From contig NZ_AVCK01000004.1 of assembly GCF_000747155.1 (NCBI RefSeq), positions 1 to 64,000 of the forward strand: DNA of 64,000 nucleotides, in the 5' to 3' direction. This document shows, piece by piece, positions 29,891 through 38,280 of the stretch. The number at the start of each line of letters is the position of its first letter. Positions within the stretch are counted from its first letter, which is position 1. The DNA is from Arenimonas metalli CF5-1 (GTDB lineage Bacteria > Pseudomonadota > Gammaproteobacteria > Xanthomonadales > Xanthomonadaceae). Below the pieces are notes generated by a model. That model ran no database searches. It saw only the letters and a program-made list of their open reading frames with translations, and was not told where the DNA came from. The position numbers and the translations under genes are program-made.

Positions 29891-31326
29891 GCGCGGGCGC
29901 GTCGCCGCTGGTGGTGGCCGGCGCCGGCCTGGCCGGGCTTTGCGTGGCCCTGGCCGCCGCGCCGCGGCCGGTGTTGCTGGTCGGCGGCAGCGCCGGCAGC
30001 GCCAGCGCGCTGGCGCAGGGCGGTATCGCCGCCGCGCTGGGCCGCGGTGACCGGCCGGCGCTGCACGCGGAAGATACCTGCGCCGCAGGCGCCGGCCACA
30101 ACGATGTCGCCATGGTTTCAAGGCTGGTGGACGCCGCGCCCGACGCGGTGGCCTGGCTGGCGGCGCAGGGCGTCGCCTTCGACCGCGAGGGCGCGGACTG
30201 GGCACTGGGCCGCGAGGGTGGGCATGGTCGCGCCCGCATCGTGCACGCGGGCGGGGATGCCAGCGGGCAGGCGATCGTCGACGCGATGGAGCGCGCGGTG
30301 GCGGGTGCCGCGCACGTCACCCGCCTCGCGTCGGACGGCTTGTTGGCCCTGGCGCTGTCGGAGGGCGGCGCGATCGCCGCAGTCCGGCTGGTGGGCGCCG
30401 ACGGCGCGACCCGCGATATCGCGACGCCGGACCTCGTGCTCGCCACCGGCGGCATCGGCACGCTGTTCGCGGCCACCACCAACCCCCTGTCGGCCGATGG
30501 CAACGGCCTCGCGCTGGCGCTCGAGGCCGGCGCACCGGGCCGCGACCTCGAGTTCGTGCAGTTCCATCCCACCGCGCTCGCGGTCCCGGGCGAGGGTCCG
30601 CTGCCGCTGCTGACCGAGGCGCTGCGCGGCGCCGGCGCGGTGCTGCGCGACGCGCGCGGCGAGGCCGTGATGGATGGGCTTCATCCGCTAGCGGACCTCG
30701 CGCCGCGTGACGTGGTGGCGCGCGAAGTCTGGCGAAGGCGGCAGGCCGGGAACGACGTTTTCCTGGACATGCGGTCGCTGGGCGAGCAGGGCCTGGCGGC
30801 GTTCCCGACCGCGGTGGCGCTGTGCCGCGCACACGGCATCGACCCGCGCAGGGATCCGGCCCCGGTGACGCCCGCGGTGCATTTCCACATGGGCGGCATC
30901 GCCGTCGACGCGGACGGACGCAGTGGCCTGCCGGGACTGCACGCGGTGGGCGAGGTGGCCTGCAGCGGCGTGCACGGCGCCAACCGGCTCGCGAGCAACT
31001 CGCTGCTCGAGTGCGTGGTGGCGGGCCGCGCGCTTGGCACCCGGCTGTCGTTGCCTCGCGACGCGCGCATCCAGGCCGCGCCGCGCCGTTGGGTGCATCC
31101 GGGCGCCGGTACGAACGCCGCCGCCTTGCGCGCGCTGCGCGATTTGTTGTGGCGCAGCATGGGCCCGGTGCGCGACGACGCGACGCTGGCCGAAGCCGAG
31201 CGCCGGCTGCGCGTGGATCCCTCGCTGGCGCGCACGTGGCAGGCCCGCCTGGCATCGCGGCTGCTGCACGCGGCGCGCATTCGCCGCGCCAGCCTGGGTG
31301 CCCACCACCGCGCCGACAGCGCATGA
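29887..31326 (+). CDS. nadB: L-aspartate oxidase NadB
   Basis: A 479-residue flavoenzyme oxidising aspartate to iminoaspartate, the substrate of NadA; it can use O2 or fumarate, so it works without air. The FAD-binding GAGLAGLCVALAA opens the protein; ALAQGGIAAALG, LATGGIG, HPTAL, HFHMGGIAVD and GVHGANRLASNSLLE follow. The TTG at 29887 overlaps the nadA stop (TTGA); GTG at 29911 is an alternative that would just precede the Rossmann motif. Upstream open frame overlaps nadA and is not used. Shorter than the about 530-540 residues of many NadB proteins. Confidence 0.93.
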   Translation: MSAGASPLVVAGAGLAGLCVALAAAPRPVLLVGGSAGSASALAQGGIAAALGRGDRPALHAEDTCAAGAGHNDVAMVSRLVDAAPDAVAWLAAQGVAFDREGADWALGREGGHGRARIVHAGGDASGQAIVDAMERAVAGAAHVTRLASDGLLALALSEGGAIAAVRLVGADGATRDIATPDLVLATGGIGTLFAATTNPLSADGNGLALALEAGAPGRDLEFVQFHPTALAVPGEGPLPLLTEALRGAGAVLRDARGEAVMDGLHPLADLAPRDVVAREVWRRRQAGNDVFLDMRSLGEQGLAAFPTAVALCRAHGIDPRRDPAPVTPAVHFHMGGIAVDADGRSGLPGLHAVGEVACSGVHGANRLASNSLLECVVAGRALGTRLSLPRDARIQAAPRRWVHPGAGTNAAALRALRDLLWRSMGPVRDDATLAEAERRLRVDPSLARTWQARLASRLLHAARIRRASLGAHHRADSA

Positions 31327-31343
31327 AATGATTCCATTCGGTG

Positions 31344-31392
31344 GCGAATCGCTACGCATGCGTACGGCGGATCGCTACGCCGGCGTACGGCG
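31344..31392 (+). promoter_or_regulatory. Two tandem 23-bp palindromic units upstream of fabA
   Basis: Two copies spaced 23 bases, each with a palindromic core, TACGCATGCGTA (31354-31365) and TACGCCGGCGTA (31377-31388), flanked by shared CGC/CGGCG. They lie just before the FNR-like box at 31399. The form suggests a dimeric repressor operator; it recalls the CGTAC-type FabR operator before fabA and fabB in enterobacteria, but that similarity is loose. Confidence 0.5.
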
Positions 31393-31398
31393 AATTGG

Positions 31399-31412
31399 TT
31401 GATGCGAGTCAG
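31399..31412 (+). promoter_or_regulatory. FNR/DNR-like box upstream of fabA
   Basis: TTGATGCGAGTCAG, 54 bases before the fabA ATG at 31467, next to the tandem palindromes at 31344-31392. Confidence 0.55.
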
Positions 31413-31466
31413 CGACAGTGTCGCGAAGTAATGAAAGAATCGCGTTTTCCATTTCGGAAGATCGCC

Positions 31467-31994
31467 ATGAACGCCTCGCTGTCCCACGTCCATTCCTTCG
31501 ATCGAAGCCAGCTGCTCGACTGCGCCAGTGGCGCGATGTTCGGCGCGGACGGCGCGCGGCTCCCGAACGACCCGATGCTGATGTTCGACCGCATCACCGA
31601 GATCAGCAGCGACGGCGGGAAATACGGCAAGGGCATCATCCGCGCCGAGCTCGACATCCGCCCCGACCTCTGGTTCTTCGCCTGCCACTTCACCGACGAT
31701 CCGGTGATGCCGGGCTGCCTTGGCCTGGATGCGATGTGGCAGCTGGCGGGCTTCTACCTGCCGTGGCTGGGCGAACCGGGCCGCGGCCGCGCGCTGGGCG
31801 TCGGCAAGGTGAAGTTCACGGGGCAGGTGCTGCCGACGGCGAAGCGCGTCAGTTACGAGATCGACATCCGCCGCGTGGTGCGCGGTCGCCTGAGCCTGGT
31901 GATCGCCGACGGCCGCACGCTCGTCGATGGCCGCGAGATCTACACGGCCGAAGAACTGCGCGTCGGCCTGTTCACCTCGACCGAGGGCATGTGA
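31467..31994 (+). CDS. fabA: 3-hydroxydecanoyl-ACP dehydratase/isomerase FabA
   Basis: A 175-residue hot-dog-fold enzyme that introduces the cis double bond in fatty-acid synthesis without O2. The active-site His is in [18 protein letters not shown] and the catalytic Asp in LGLDAMWQL. The ATG at 31467 gives the usual length; an in-frame ATG at 31431 would add 12 residues. Two bases separate it from fabB. FNR-like box upstream at 31399-31412. Confidence 0.95.
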   Translation: MNASLSHVHSFDRSQLLDCASGAMFGADGARLPNDPMLMFDRITEISSDGGKYGKGIIRAELDIRPDLWFFACHFTDDPVMPGCLGLDAMWQLAGFYLPWLGEPGRGRALGVGKVKFTGQVLPTAKRVSYEIDIRRVVRGRLSLVIADGRTLVDGREIYTAEELRVGLFTSTEGM

Positions 31995-31996
31995 GC

Positions 31997-33211
31997 ATGC
32001 GTCGAGTCGTCATCACCGGCATGGGCATCGTCTCCTGCCTGGGTAACTCCGTCGACCTCGTCTCCGCCGCGCTTCGCGCGGGCCGCAGCGGCATCCGCGC
32101 CGACGCCGCCGCCGCCGAAGCCGGCCTGCGCAGCCAGGTGTCCGGCGCGCCGGAGATCGACCTGGCCGCACGCATCGACCGCAAGGCCCTGCGCTTCATG
32201 GGCGACGGCGCGGCCTACGCCCACGTGGCCATGCAGGACGCCATCGCCGACGCCGGCCTCGACGAGGGCCGCGTGCGCTCCGAGCGCACCGGACTGTTCG
32301 CCGGCTCCGGCGGCGGGTCGACCGAGTGGCAGGTGGAAGCGGCCGACCTGCTGCGCCAGCGCGGCGTGCGCAAGGTGGGGCCGTACATGGTGCCGCGCAC
32401 GATGGGCTCGACGGTGTCGGCCAACCTGGCCACGGCCTTCGGCATCCGCGGCGCCAGCTATTCGATCGCGGCGGCCTGCGCCACCTCGGCGCACTGCATC
32501 GGCGCCGCCGCGGACCTGATCCGCGCCGGCCGCCAGGACATCATGTTCGCCGGCGGCGGCGAGGAGCTGCACTGGTCGCTGAGCCTGCAGTTCGACGCCA
32601 TGGGCGCGCTGTCCACCAAGCACAACGAAAACCCCGCCACGGCCTCGCGTCCGTATGACGCCGAGCGCGACGGCTTCGTCATCGCCGGCGGTGGCGGCAT
32701 GCTCGTGCTCGAGGACTACGAGCACGCCGTCGCGCGCGGCGCGCGCATCCACGCCGAGCTGATCGGCTACGGCATCAGTTCCGACGGGGCCGACATGGTC
32801 GCGCCCTCGGGCGAGGGTGCCGTGCGCTGCATGCGGATGGCGATGGCCGGCATCGACCAGCCCATCGACTACCTCAACACCCACGGCACCTCGACGCCGC
32901 TGGGCGACCTGGTCGAGCTGCGCGCGGTGCGCGAGGCCTTCGGCGAGGCGATGCCGCCGATCTCCTCCACCAAGGCGCTGTCCGGCCATTCGCTGGGCGC
33001 CGCCAGCGTGCACGAGGCGATCTACTGCCTGCTGATGATGCGCGACGGTTTCATCGCCGGCTCCGCCAACCTCGGCACGCTCGATCCGCAGGCCGAGGGC
33101 TTCCCGATCGTGCGCGAAAGCCGCGAGGCGGCGCTGGACACGGTGATGTCCAACAGCTTCGGCTTCGGCGGCACCAATGCCTCGCTGGTGTTCCAGCGCC
33201 TGCGCGGATGA
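31997..33211 (+). CDS. fabB: 3-oxoacyl-ACP synthase I FabB
   Basis: A 404-residue condensing enzyme elongating the cis-unsaturated acyl chain made by FabA. It begins [17 protein letters not shown]. The active-site Cys is in [13 protein letters not shown], the histidines in [11 protein letters not shown] and [12 protein letters not shown], and [12 protein letters not shown] closes the core. Directly downstream of fabA; convergent with ubiV, with only 4 bases between stops. Confidence 0.96.
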   Translation: MRRVVITGMGIVSCLGNSVDLVSAALRAGRSGIRADAAAAEAGLRSQVSGAPEIDLAARIDRKALRFMGDGAAYAHVAMQDAIADAGLDEGRVRSERTGLFAGSGGGSTEWQVEAADLLRQRGVRKVGPYMVPRTMGSTVSANLATAFGIRGASYSIAAACATSAHCIGAAADLIRAGRQDIMFAGGGEELHWSLSLQFDAMGALSTKHNENPATASRPYDAERDGFVIAGGGGMLVLEDYEHAVARGARIHAELIGYGISSDGADMVAPSGEGAVRCMRMAMAGIDQPIDYLNTHGTSTPLGDLVELRAVREAFGEAMPPISSTKALSGHSLGAASVHEAIYCLLMMRDGFIAGSANLGTLDPQAEGFPIVRESREAALDTVMSNSFGFGGTNASLVFQRLRG

Positions 33212-33215
33212 AGCG

Positions 33216-34094
33216 TTAGCCCGCCGGCAGGCCCGGTTTTCCGGGCTGCCCGCGCCAGTAGCCGTTCACCGCGCCCCGCCGCGGCGGCGGCTGCGGCGAG
33301 CGCCGCGCGAGGTCGAAGTGCGCCACGACGTCGCGCATGCCCTCCGCCTGCGGGTACAGGCGCAGGATGTCCACGCCCAGCGCGCGCAGCGCCAGAAGTT
33401 CCGGCCCGAGGTCGGTCGTCTCCTCGCCCTGCACCTGGATGCCGTTGATGCGCAGGAAGGGCTCGCCCTCGCGGGTGGCCAGCGGCAGCCCGTCGGGATG
33501 CTCGATGCAGCGGAAGCCGCAGGCGTCCTTGGCCACGTCCAGCGCACGCGCGGTGAAGCAGCGCGCCGAGTAGGACAGCGGCAGCCGGCCCCAGGCGATC
33601 ACCTCCAGTTCGGGCGGGGTGGCGCCCTCGGCCCGGCAGGCCGCCAGCAGGTCGGCCAGCAGCTGTTCGCCCTGCTCGACGCCGGGCACCCAGCGGCGCA
33701 GGCCGTCCTCGGCGAGCATCGCCAGCGCGCGGTGGTTGTAGACATTGAGCGTTGGCCCGGCGACGAAGGGCAGGCCGCGCTCGCGGCACAGCTGCACGGT
33801 GGTCAGGTCGTTGGCTTCGATGAGGAAGCCGCCGTGGTCGAGCATGCGCAGCACGGCGTTGAGTTCGGATTCGGCCTCGACCAGCGCCAGGCTCGAGAGC
33901 ACCACCTCGCGGCCTTCACCGGCCAGCTCTTCGGCCAGGGCGATCCAGTCTCGCGTGCCGAGTTCGCGGCGCTTGCTGCAGACGGTTTCACCGAGGTAGA
34001 TCACGTCGAGCGGCCAGGTCGCCGCCTCGCGGTAGAAGGCCAGCGTGCGTTCGCGCGGCCAGAAGTACTGCAGGGGTCCGAGGCTGAGTTTCAT
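33216..34094 (-). CDS. ubiV: Anaerobic ubiquinone biosynthesis factor UbiV (U32 family)
   Basis: A 292-residue U32-peptidase-like protein that with UbiU performs O2-independent ring hydroxylation in ubiquinone synthesis. Four cysteines fit the 4Fe-4S ligands of E. coli UbiV: ETVCSKRR near residue 39, then SARCFTAR and DACGFRC with the C-13-C-3-C spacing. It starts 4 bases after ubiU and is distinguished from UbiU by length and Cys pattern. Confidence 0.93.
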   Translation of the reverse strand: MKLSLGPLQYFWPRERTLAFYREAATWPLDVIYLGETVCSKRRELGTRDWIALAEELAGEGREVVLSSLALVEAESELNAVLRMLDHGGFLIEANDLTTVQLCRERGLPFVAGPTLNVYNHRALAMLAEDGLRRWVPGVEQGEQLLADLLAACRAEGATPPELEVIAWGRLPLSYSARCFTARALDVAKDACGFRCIEHPDGLPLATREGEPFLRINGIQVQGEETTDLGPELLALRALGVDILRLYPQAEGMRDVVAHFDLARRSPQPPPRRGAVNGYWRGQPGKPGLPAG

Positions 34095-34098
34095 GCGT

Positions 34099-35097
34099 TC
34101 AGTGCCAGGCGCGGTGGTAGGGGCCGAGGGTGGTCTGGTGGCCTTCGGCGTGGGCCGCGAGCGCCTGCTGCCAGTCGTCGCGCGGCGACCAGGCCGCCGG
34201 GTCGGCGCGATGGCGGTCGATCGCCTCGCGCCAGGTGCGGGTGACCGCGGTGACGTAGGCGACGCCGCGCTGGCGGCCCTCGATCTTCAGCGCCGCGACG
34301 CCGGCGCGGGCCAGCTGCGGCAGCAGGGCCAGGGTGTTGAGGCTGGTGGGTTCCTCCAGCGCGTGGAAGACTTCGCCGCCGACGTCGAAGCGGCCCTTGC
34401 ACACGGTGGGATAGGCCGCGGGCTCGCCCGGCTGGTAGCGGTCCATCAGCAGGCCGTTGAGGCGCACCCCGCGCTGGCCGTCGGCGTGCTCCTCCCAGCG
34501 CACGAAGCGCGCGGGCGAACAGACCCCGTGGCGGTTGGGCGAGGCGCCGGTGACGTAGCTCGACAGCTGGCAGCGGCCCTCGACCATGATGCACAGGCTG
34601 CCGAAGGCGAAGACCTCGAGCGGCACCGGAGACGAGGCGCACAGGCGCTCGACCTGCTGCAGCGACAGCACCCGCGGCAGCACGGCGCGGCTGATGCCGA
34701 AGCGTTCGTGCATGTAGCGCAGCGCCGGCGCGGTGGTGGCCGAGCCTTGCACCGAGAGGTGCCTGGCCAGCGTCGGGTGTTCGCGCATCGCATGTTCAAG
34801 CACCGCCATTTCGGCGGCGATGATCGCGTCGCAGCCCAGTTCCGCGGCGTGGTCCACCGCGGCGCGCCAGACCGGCAGGCGGGCCGTCTCCGGATAGGTG
34901 TTCAGCGCGAGGTAGACCTGGCAGCCGCGGGCGTGGGCATAGGCGATGCCGGCGCGCAGCTCGGCTTCGTCGAAGTTCAGGCCAGGGAAGGCGCGGGCAT
35001 TGGTCTGGTCGCGGAAACCGGCGTAAACGGCGTTGGCGCCGGCATCGACGGCCGCGCGCAGGGCCGGCAGGTTGCCGGCGGGACAGACCAGTTGCAT
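34099..35097 (-). CDS. ubiU: Anaerobic ubiquinone biosynthesis factor UbiU (U32 family)
   Basis: A 332-residue protein, essentially the same length as E. coli UbiU (331). It begins MQLVCPAGNLPALRAAVDAG and carries the U32 signature EVFAFGSLCIMVEGRCQLSS, with further Cys in GVCSPAR and PTVCKGRF consistent with a 4Fe-4S site. ATG 35097 is chosen over an upstream in-frame start because family homology begins here and GGAG precedes it. First gene of ubiUV; FNR-like box at 35154-35167. Confidence 0.94.
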   Translation of the reverse strand: MQLVCPAGNLPALRAAVDAGANAVYAGFRDQTNARAFPGLNFDEAELRAGIAYAHARGCQVYLALNTYPETARLPVWRAAVDHAAELGCDAIIAAEMAVLEHAMREHPTLARHLSVQGSATTAPALRYMHERFGISRAVLPRVLSLQQVERLCASSPVPLEVFAFGSLCIMVEGRCQLSSYVTGASPNRHGVCSPARFVRWEEHADGQRGVRLNGLLMDRYQPGEPAAYPTVCKGRFDVGGEVFHALEEPTSLNTLALLPQLARAGVAALKIEGRQRGVAYVTAVTRTWREAIDRHRADPAAWSPRDDWQQALAAHAEGHQTTLGPYHRAWH

Positions 35098-35153
35098 CGG
35101 GGGCTCCGCGGTCGGGGACGGGGCATGCTCCCCCGGCGGGCCCCGCCGGGTCA

Positions 35154-35167
35154 TTGACCTGCGTCAG
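35154..35167. promoter_or_regulatory. FNR/DNR-like box between ubiU and the His-rich secreted protein gene
   Basis: TTGACCTGCGTCAG lies 56 bases upstream of ubiU (minus) and 73 bases before the plus-strand gene at 35241, so it could serve either or both. Confidence 0.6.
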
Positions 35168-35240
35168 TTACCCGCCAACGCGTTCGCGCGAGGATGTCGG
35201 CAGGCCGCGCACGGCGCGGACGCCACGAATGGAGAACGCC

Positions 35241-35792
35241 ATGCATCCCACTCTTCCCCATGCGCTTGTCGCCCTCGTGCTGGCGCTGCCGGCCCTGGTC
35301 GCCTCATCGGCCGGCGGCGAGCCGCCGGTGGACGCGCAGTCCACGCAGGCGACCGAGCACGACGGCGCGCACGCCGCCGAGGACGCGCAGGATGGCCACG
35401 GCAACCACGGCCACGATGCGGACGCCGACGCCGGCCTTCCCGCAACCCGCTGGGCCTCGGATGCGCCCTTGCGCGAAGGCATGCGCCGCGTCCGTGCCGC
35501 CACCGAAGCGCTGTCGCACGGCGCGCATGGCCACCTCGACGAGGCCCAGGTCAAGGCCGTGGCGGCGGAGCTCGAAGCCGCCGTGCAGGACATGATCGCC
35601 CGCTGCCGGCTCGACCCCGAACCCGATGCGGCGCTGCACCCGCTGCTGGCGAGCGTGCTGCGCGCCAGCGCGGCGCTCGCGGCCGAGGGCTTTGATCCGT
35701 CGGTGCTGGCCGACCTCGAGGCGGTGCTGGCCCGCTACCCGCAGCTGTTCGAGGACGCGGACTGGAGTGAGGACCACAACGCTTCCGCCTGA
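35241..35792 (+). CDS. His-rich secreted protein of unknown function
   Basis: A 183-residue protein with signal peptide (MHPTLPHALVALVLALPALV, cleavage near ASSAGG) and a His/Asp-rich stretch (residues about 43-66, with HGNHGHDADAD) followed by a helical C-terminal domain with one Cys (IARCRLDPEP). The stretch suggests metal binding in the periplasm. I do not recognise the family. ATG 35241 has GGAGA 6 bases upstream. Its 3' end overlaps ubiD on the other strand by 58 bases. Confidence 0.8.
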   Translation: MHPTLPHALVALVLALPALVASSAGGEPPVDAQSTQATEHDGAHAAEDAQDGHGNHGHDADADAGLPATRWASDAPLREGMRRVRAATEALSHGAHGHLDEAQVKAVAAELEAAVQDMIARCRLDPEPDAALHPLLASVLRASAALAAEGFDPSVLADLEAVLARYPQLFEDADWSEDHNASA

Positions 35793-37222
35793 CGCTCGGC
35801 CGCGGGGTCCGGCACGATCGGCTCGCTCCAGGCGCGCGCGGTTTCGCCCGGCCACTTGCGGGTGGCGTCGATGCCGAGCTTGGAGCCCAGGTTGGGCACC
35901 GGGCTGGAGAAGTCGAGGTAGTCGATCGGCGTGTCGCGCACCATCATGGTGTCGCGCGCCGGGTCCACCCGCGTCGACATCGCCCACAGCACCTGCGACC
36001 AGTCGCGCACGTCGATGTCGTCGTCGGTGACGATCACGAACTTGGTGTAGGTGAACTGCCGCAGGTAGGACCACACGCCCATCATCATCCGGCGCGCGTG
36101 GCCGGGGTACTGCTTGCGGATGCTGACCACCGCGATCCGGTACGAGCAGGCTTCCGGCGGCAGGTAGAAGTCCACCACCTCGGGGAAGACCTTGCGCAGG
36201 ATCGGCACGAACACTTCGTTCAGCGCCGACGACAGCACCGAGGGTTCGTCCTCCGGCGCCCGGCCCATGTAGCTGCCGTGGTAGATGGCGTCGCGGCGCA
36301 TGCGCAGGCGCTTGACCGTGAACACCGGGAACAGGCCCTGGGCGTTGTAGTAGCCGGTGTGGTCGCCGAACGGACCTTCGAGCGCGGTATCGCCCGGTTC
36401 GATGAAGCCTTCGAGCAGGATCTCGCTGCCGGCCGGCGCGTCGAGCCCGGTCAGCGCGCTGTGCCAGATGCGCGTGCGCGCGCCCCGCAGCAGGCCGGCG
36501 AACTCATACTCCGACAGCGTGTCCGGCACCGGCGCGACCGCGGCCAGCAGGGTCGCCGGATCGGCGCCGATCGACACCAGCAGCGGGAACGGCCGGTCCG
36601 GGTGCGCGGCGCGGAAGTCGGCGAAGTCCAGCGCGCCGCCGCGGTGCGGCAGCCAGCGCATGATCAGCCGGTTCCGGCCGATCAGCTGCTGGCGATAGAT
36701 CGCCACGTTCTGGCGCGGCTGGCGCGTGCCGCGCGTCACCACCAGGCCGAAGGTGAGCAGGCGGCCGGCGTCGCCGGGCCAGCAGCGCTGGATCGGCAGC
36801 GCGCCGAGGTCGATGTCGTCGCCTTCCAGCACCACCTCGTCGAAGGCCGCGTCGCGCACGGTCTTCGGCGCCACGTGGGCGAGCTGCGCGAGTTCCGGCC
36901 AGCTCGAGAGCGCCTGGCGCAGGTTCGACGGCCAGCGCGGTTCCTTCACCGAGGCGAGCAGTTCGCCCAGCTCGCGCAGCGAGGCCAGCGGCCGGCCGCC
37001 GAGCGCCAGCTCGATGCGGCGGCGGTGGCCGAACAGGTTGCCCAGCAGGGCGTGGCGCGATCCGACTGCCTGCGTCATCAGCAGCGCCGGTCCGCCGCGG
37101 CGCAGGGCCAGGCGGCTCAGTGCGGTGCTTTCGAGGTCGGGATCCACCGGGGCGTCCACCCGCAGCAGCTGGTCCTTGCGCGCGAGTTCCGCGAGGAAGC
37201 CGCGCAGGTCGTGGTGGCTCAC
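35735..37222 (-). CDS. ubiD: UbiD-family prFMN-dependent decarboxylase
   Basis: A 495-residue protein decarboxylating 4-hydroxy-3-polyprenylbenzoate in ubiquinone synthesis; UbiD needs prenylated FMN made by UbiX (not in the window). Conserved segments are NVAIYRQQLIGRNRL, ALEGPFGDHTGYYN and KFVIVTDDDIDVRDW. The GTG at 37222 overlaps the stop of the upstream PLP gene by 4 bases, making it the last gene of an nnrS operon. Length equals E. coli UbiD (497). Confidence 0.92.
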   Translation of the reverse strand: MSHHDLRGFLAELARKDQLLRVDAPVDPDLESTALSRLALRRGGPALLMTQAVGSRHALLGNLFGHRRRIELALGGRPLASLRELGELLASVKEPRWPSNLRQALSSWPELAQLAHVAPKTVRDAAFDEVVLEGDDIDLGALPIQRCWPGDAGRLLTFGLVVTRGTRQPRQNVAIYRQQLIGRNRLIMRWLPHRGGALDFADFRAAHPDRPFPLLVSIGADPATLLAAVAPVPDTLSEYEFAGLLRGARTRIWHSALTGLDAPAGSEILLEGFIEPGDTALEGPFGDHTGYYNAQGLFPVFTVKRLRMRRDAIYHGSYMGRAPEDEPSVLSSALNEVFVPILRKVFPEVVDFYLPPEACSYRIAVVSIRKQYPGHARRMMMGVWSYLRQFTYTKFVIVTDDDIDVRDWSQVLWAMSTRVDPARDTMMVRDTPIDYLDFSSPVPNLGSKLGIDATRKWPGETARAWSEPIVPDPAAERQAEALWSSLQSASSNSCG

Positions 37223-38280
37223 GCCGACTCCAGCGCGGCCACGGTCGCGCGGCCCGCGGCCAGTTCGATGCCTTGGTCGGAAAGCCACGCGGGATCGAAC
37301 AGGGTTTCCTCATAGCGGTCGCCGCGGTCGCAGAGCAGGCTGACGATGCTGCCGCGGCGGCCTTCGTCGCGCAGTGCGCGCGCCAACCGCAGGCAGGCGA
37401 CGAAGTTGGTGCCGGAGCTGCCGCCGTAACGGCGCCCGATCAGGGACTCGAGCCGCCAGGCCGCGGCGATCGAATCGGCATCGTCCACTTCCTCCACGCG
37501 GTCGACCACGTCGAACAGGAAGCCCGGCTCGACCCGCGGCCGGCCGATGCCTTCGATGAGCGTGGGCTGGCTGGCGAGGCCCTGCGGATCGCGGCTGCGC
37601 CAGCCGGTGGCGAAGGCGCCGCCGGTGGGTTCGGCGACGCAGACCCGGGTGTCGAGCCGGCGATAGCGCAGGTAGCGGCCGACCGTGGCCGAGGTGCCGC
37701 CGGTGCCGGCGCCGCAGACGATCCAGGCGGGCACGGGATCCGTCTCGGCGGCCATTTGCGCGAGGATGGATTCGGCGATGTTGTTGTTGCCGCGCCAGTC
37801 GGTGGCGCGCTCGGCGAGCCCGAACTGGTCGAGGAAGCACAGCCCCTCGCGCCGCGCCCGCTCGCGCGCCACTGCGCTGGCGTCGGTGCCACGGGGCACC
37901 AGCACGCAGTCGGCGCCGAGCGCGCGGATCAGGCGCACCTTGCCCGGCGCGGTGCAGTCCGGCATCACGGCCACGAAGCGCAGGCCCAGCAGCCGCGCGA
38001 ACCAGGCCTCGGAAATCGCGGTACTGCCCGACGACGCATCGATCGCGCCCTGGCCCTCGCCCAGCCGGCCGTTGCAGAGTGCGTACAGGAACAGCGAGCG
38101 CGCCAGCCGGTGCTTGAGGCTGCCGGTGGGATGCGCGGCTTCGTCCTTGAAATAGAAACGGATGCCGGGGAAGCCCGGCAGGTCGACCCGCAGCAGGTGG
38201 GTGTCGGCGGAGCGGGCGGCCTCGCGCGCCAGTTCGGCCAGCGCGGCGTGCACCCAGCGGCGGTCGGCGGCGGGCGTCAC
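37219..38280 (-). CDS. PLP-dependent cysteine synthase/desulfhydrase-like protein (Cds1-like)
   Basis: A 353-residue fold-type II PLP enzyme. The PLP lysine is in HPTGSLKHRLA, followed by ASSGSTAISEAWFAR and the phosphate-binding GAGTGGTSATVG. The segment TGSLKHRLARSLFLYALCNG is close to Cds1-type cysteine desulfhydrases, so it may release sulfide from cysteine rather than make cysteine. GTG start overlaps the previous stop; its stop overlaps ubiD. Why it lies in an NnrS/UbiD operon is unknown. Confidence 0.85.
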   Translation of the reverse strand: MTPAADRRWVHAALAELAREAARSADTHLLRVDLPGFPGIRFYFKDEAAHPTGSLKHRLARSLFLYALCNGRLGEGQGAIDASSGSTAISEAWFARLLGLRFVAVMPDCTAPGKVRLIRALGADCVLVPRGTDASAVARERARREGLCFLDQFGLAERATDWRGNNNIAESILAQMAAETDPVPAWIVCGAGTGGTSATVGRYLRYRRLDTRVCVAEPTGGAFATGWRSRDPQGLASQPTLIEGIGRPRVEPGFLFDVVDRVEEVDDADSIAAAWRLESLIGRRYGGSSGTNFVACLRLARALRDEGRRGSIVSLLCDRGDRYEETLFDPAWLSDQGIELAAGRATVAALESA

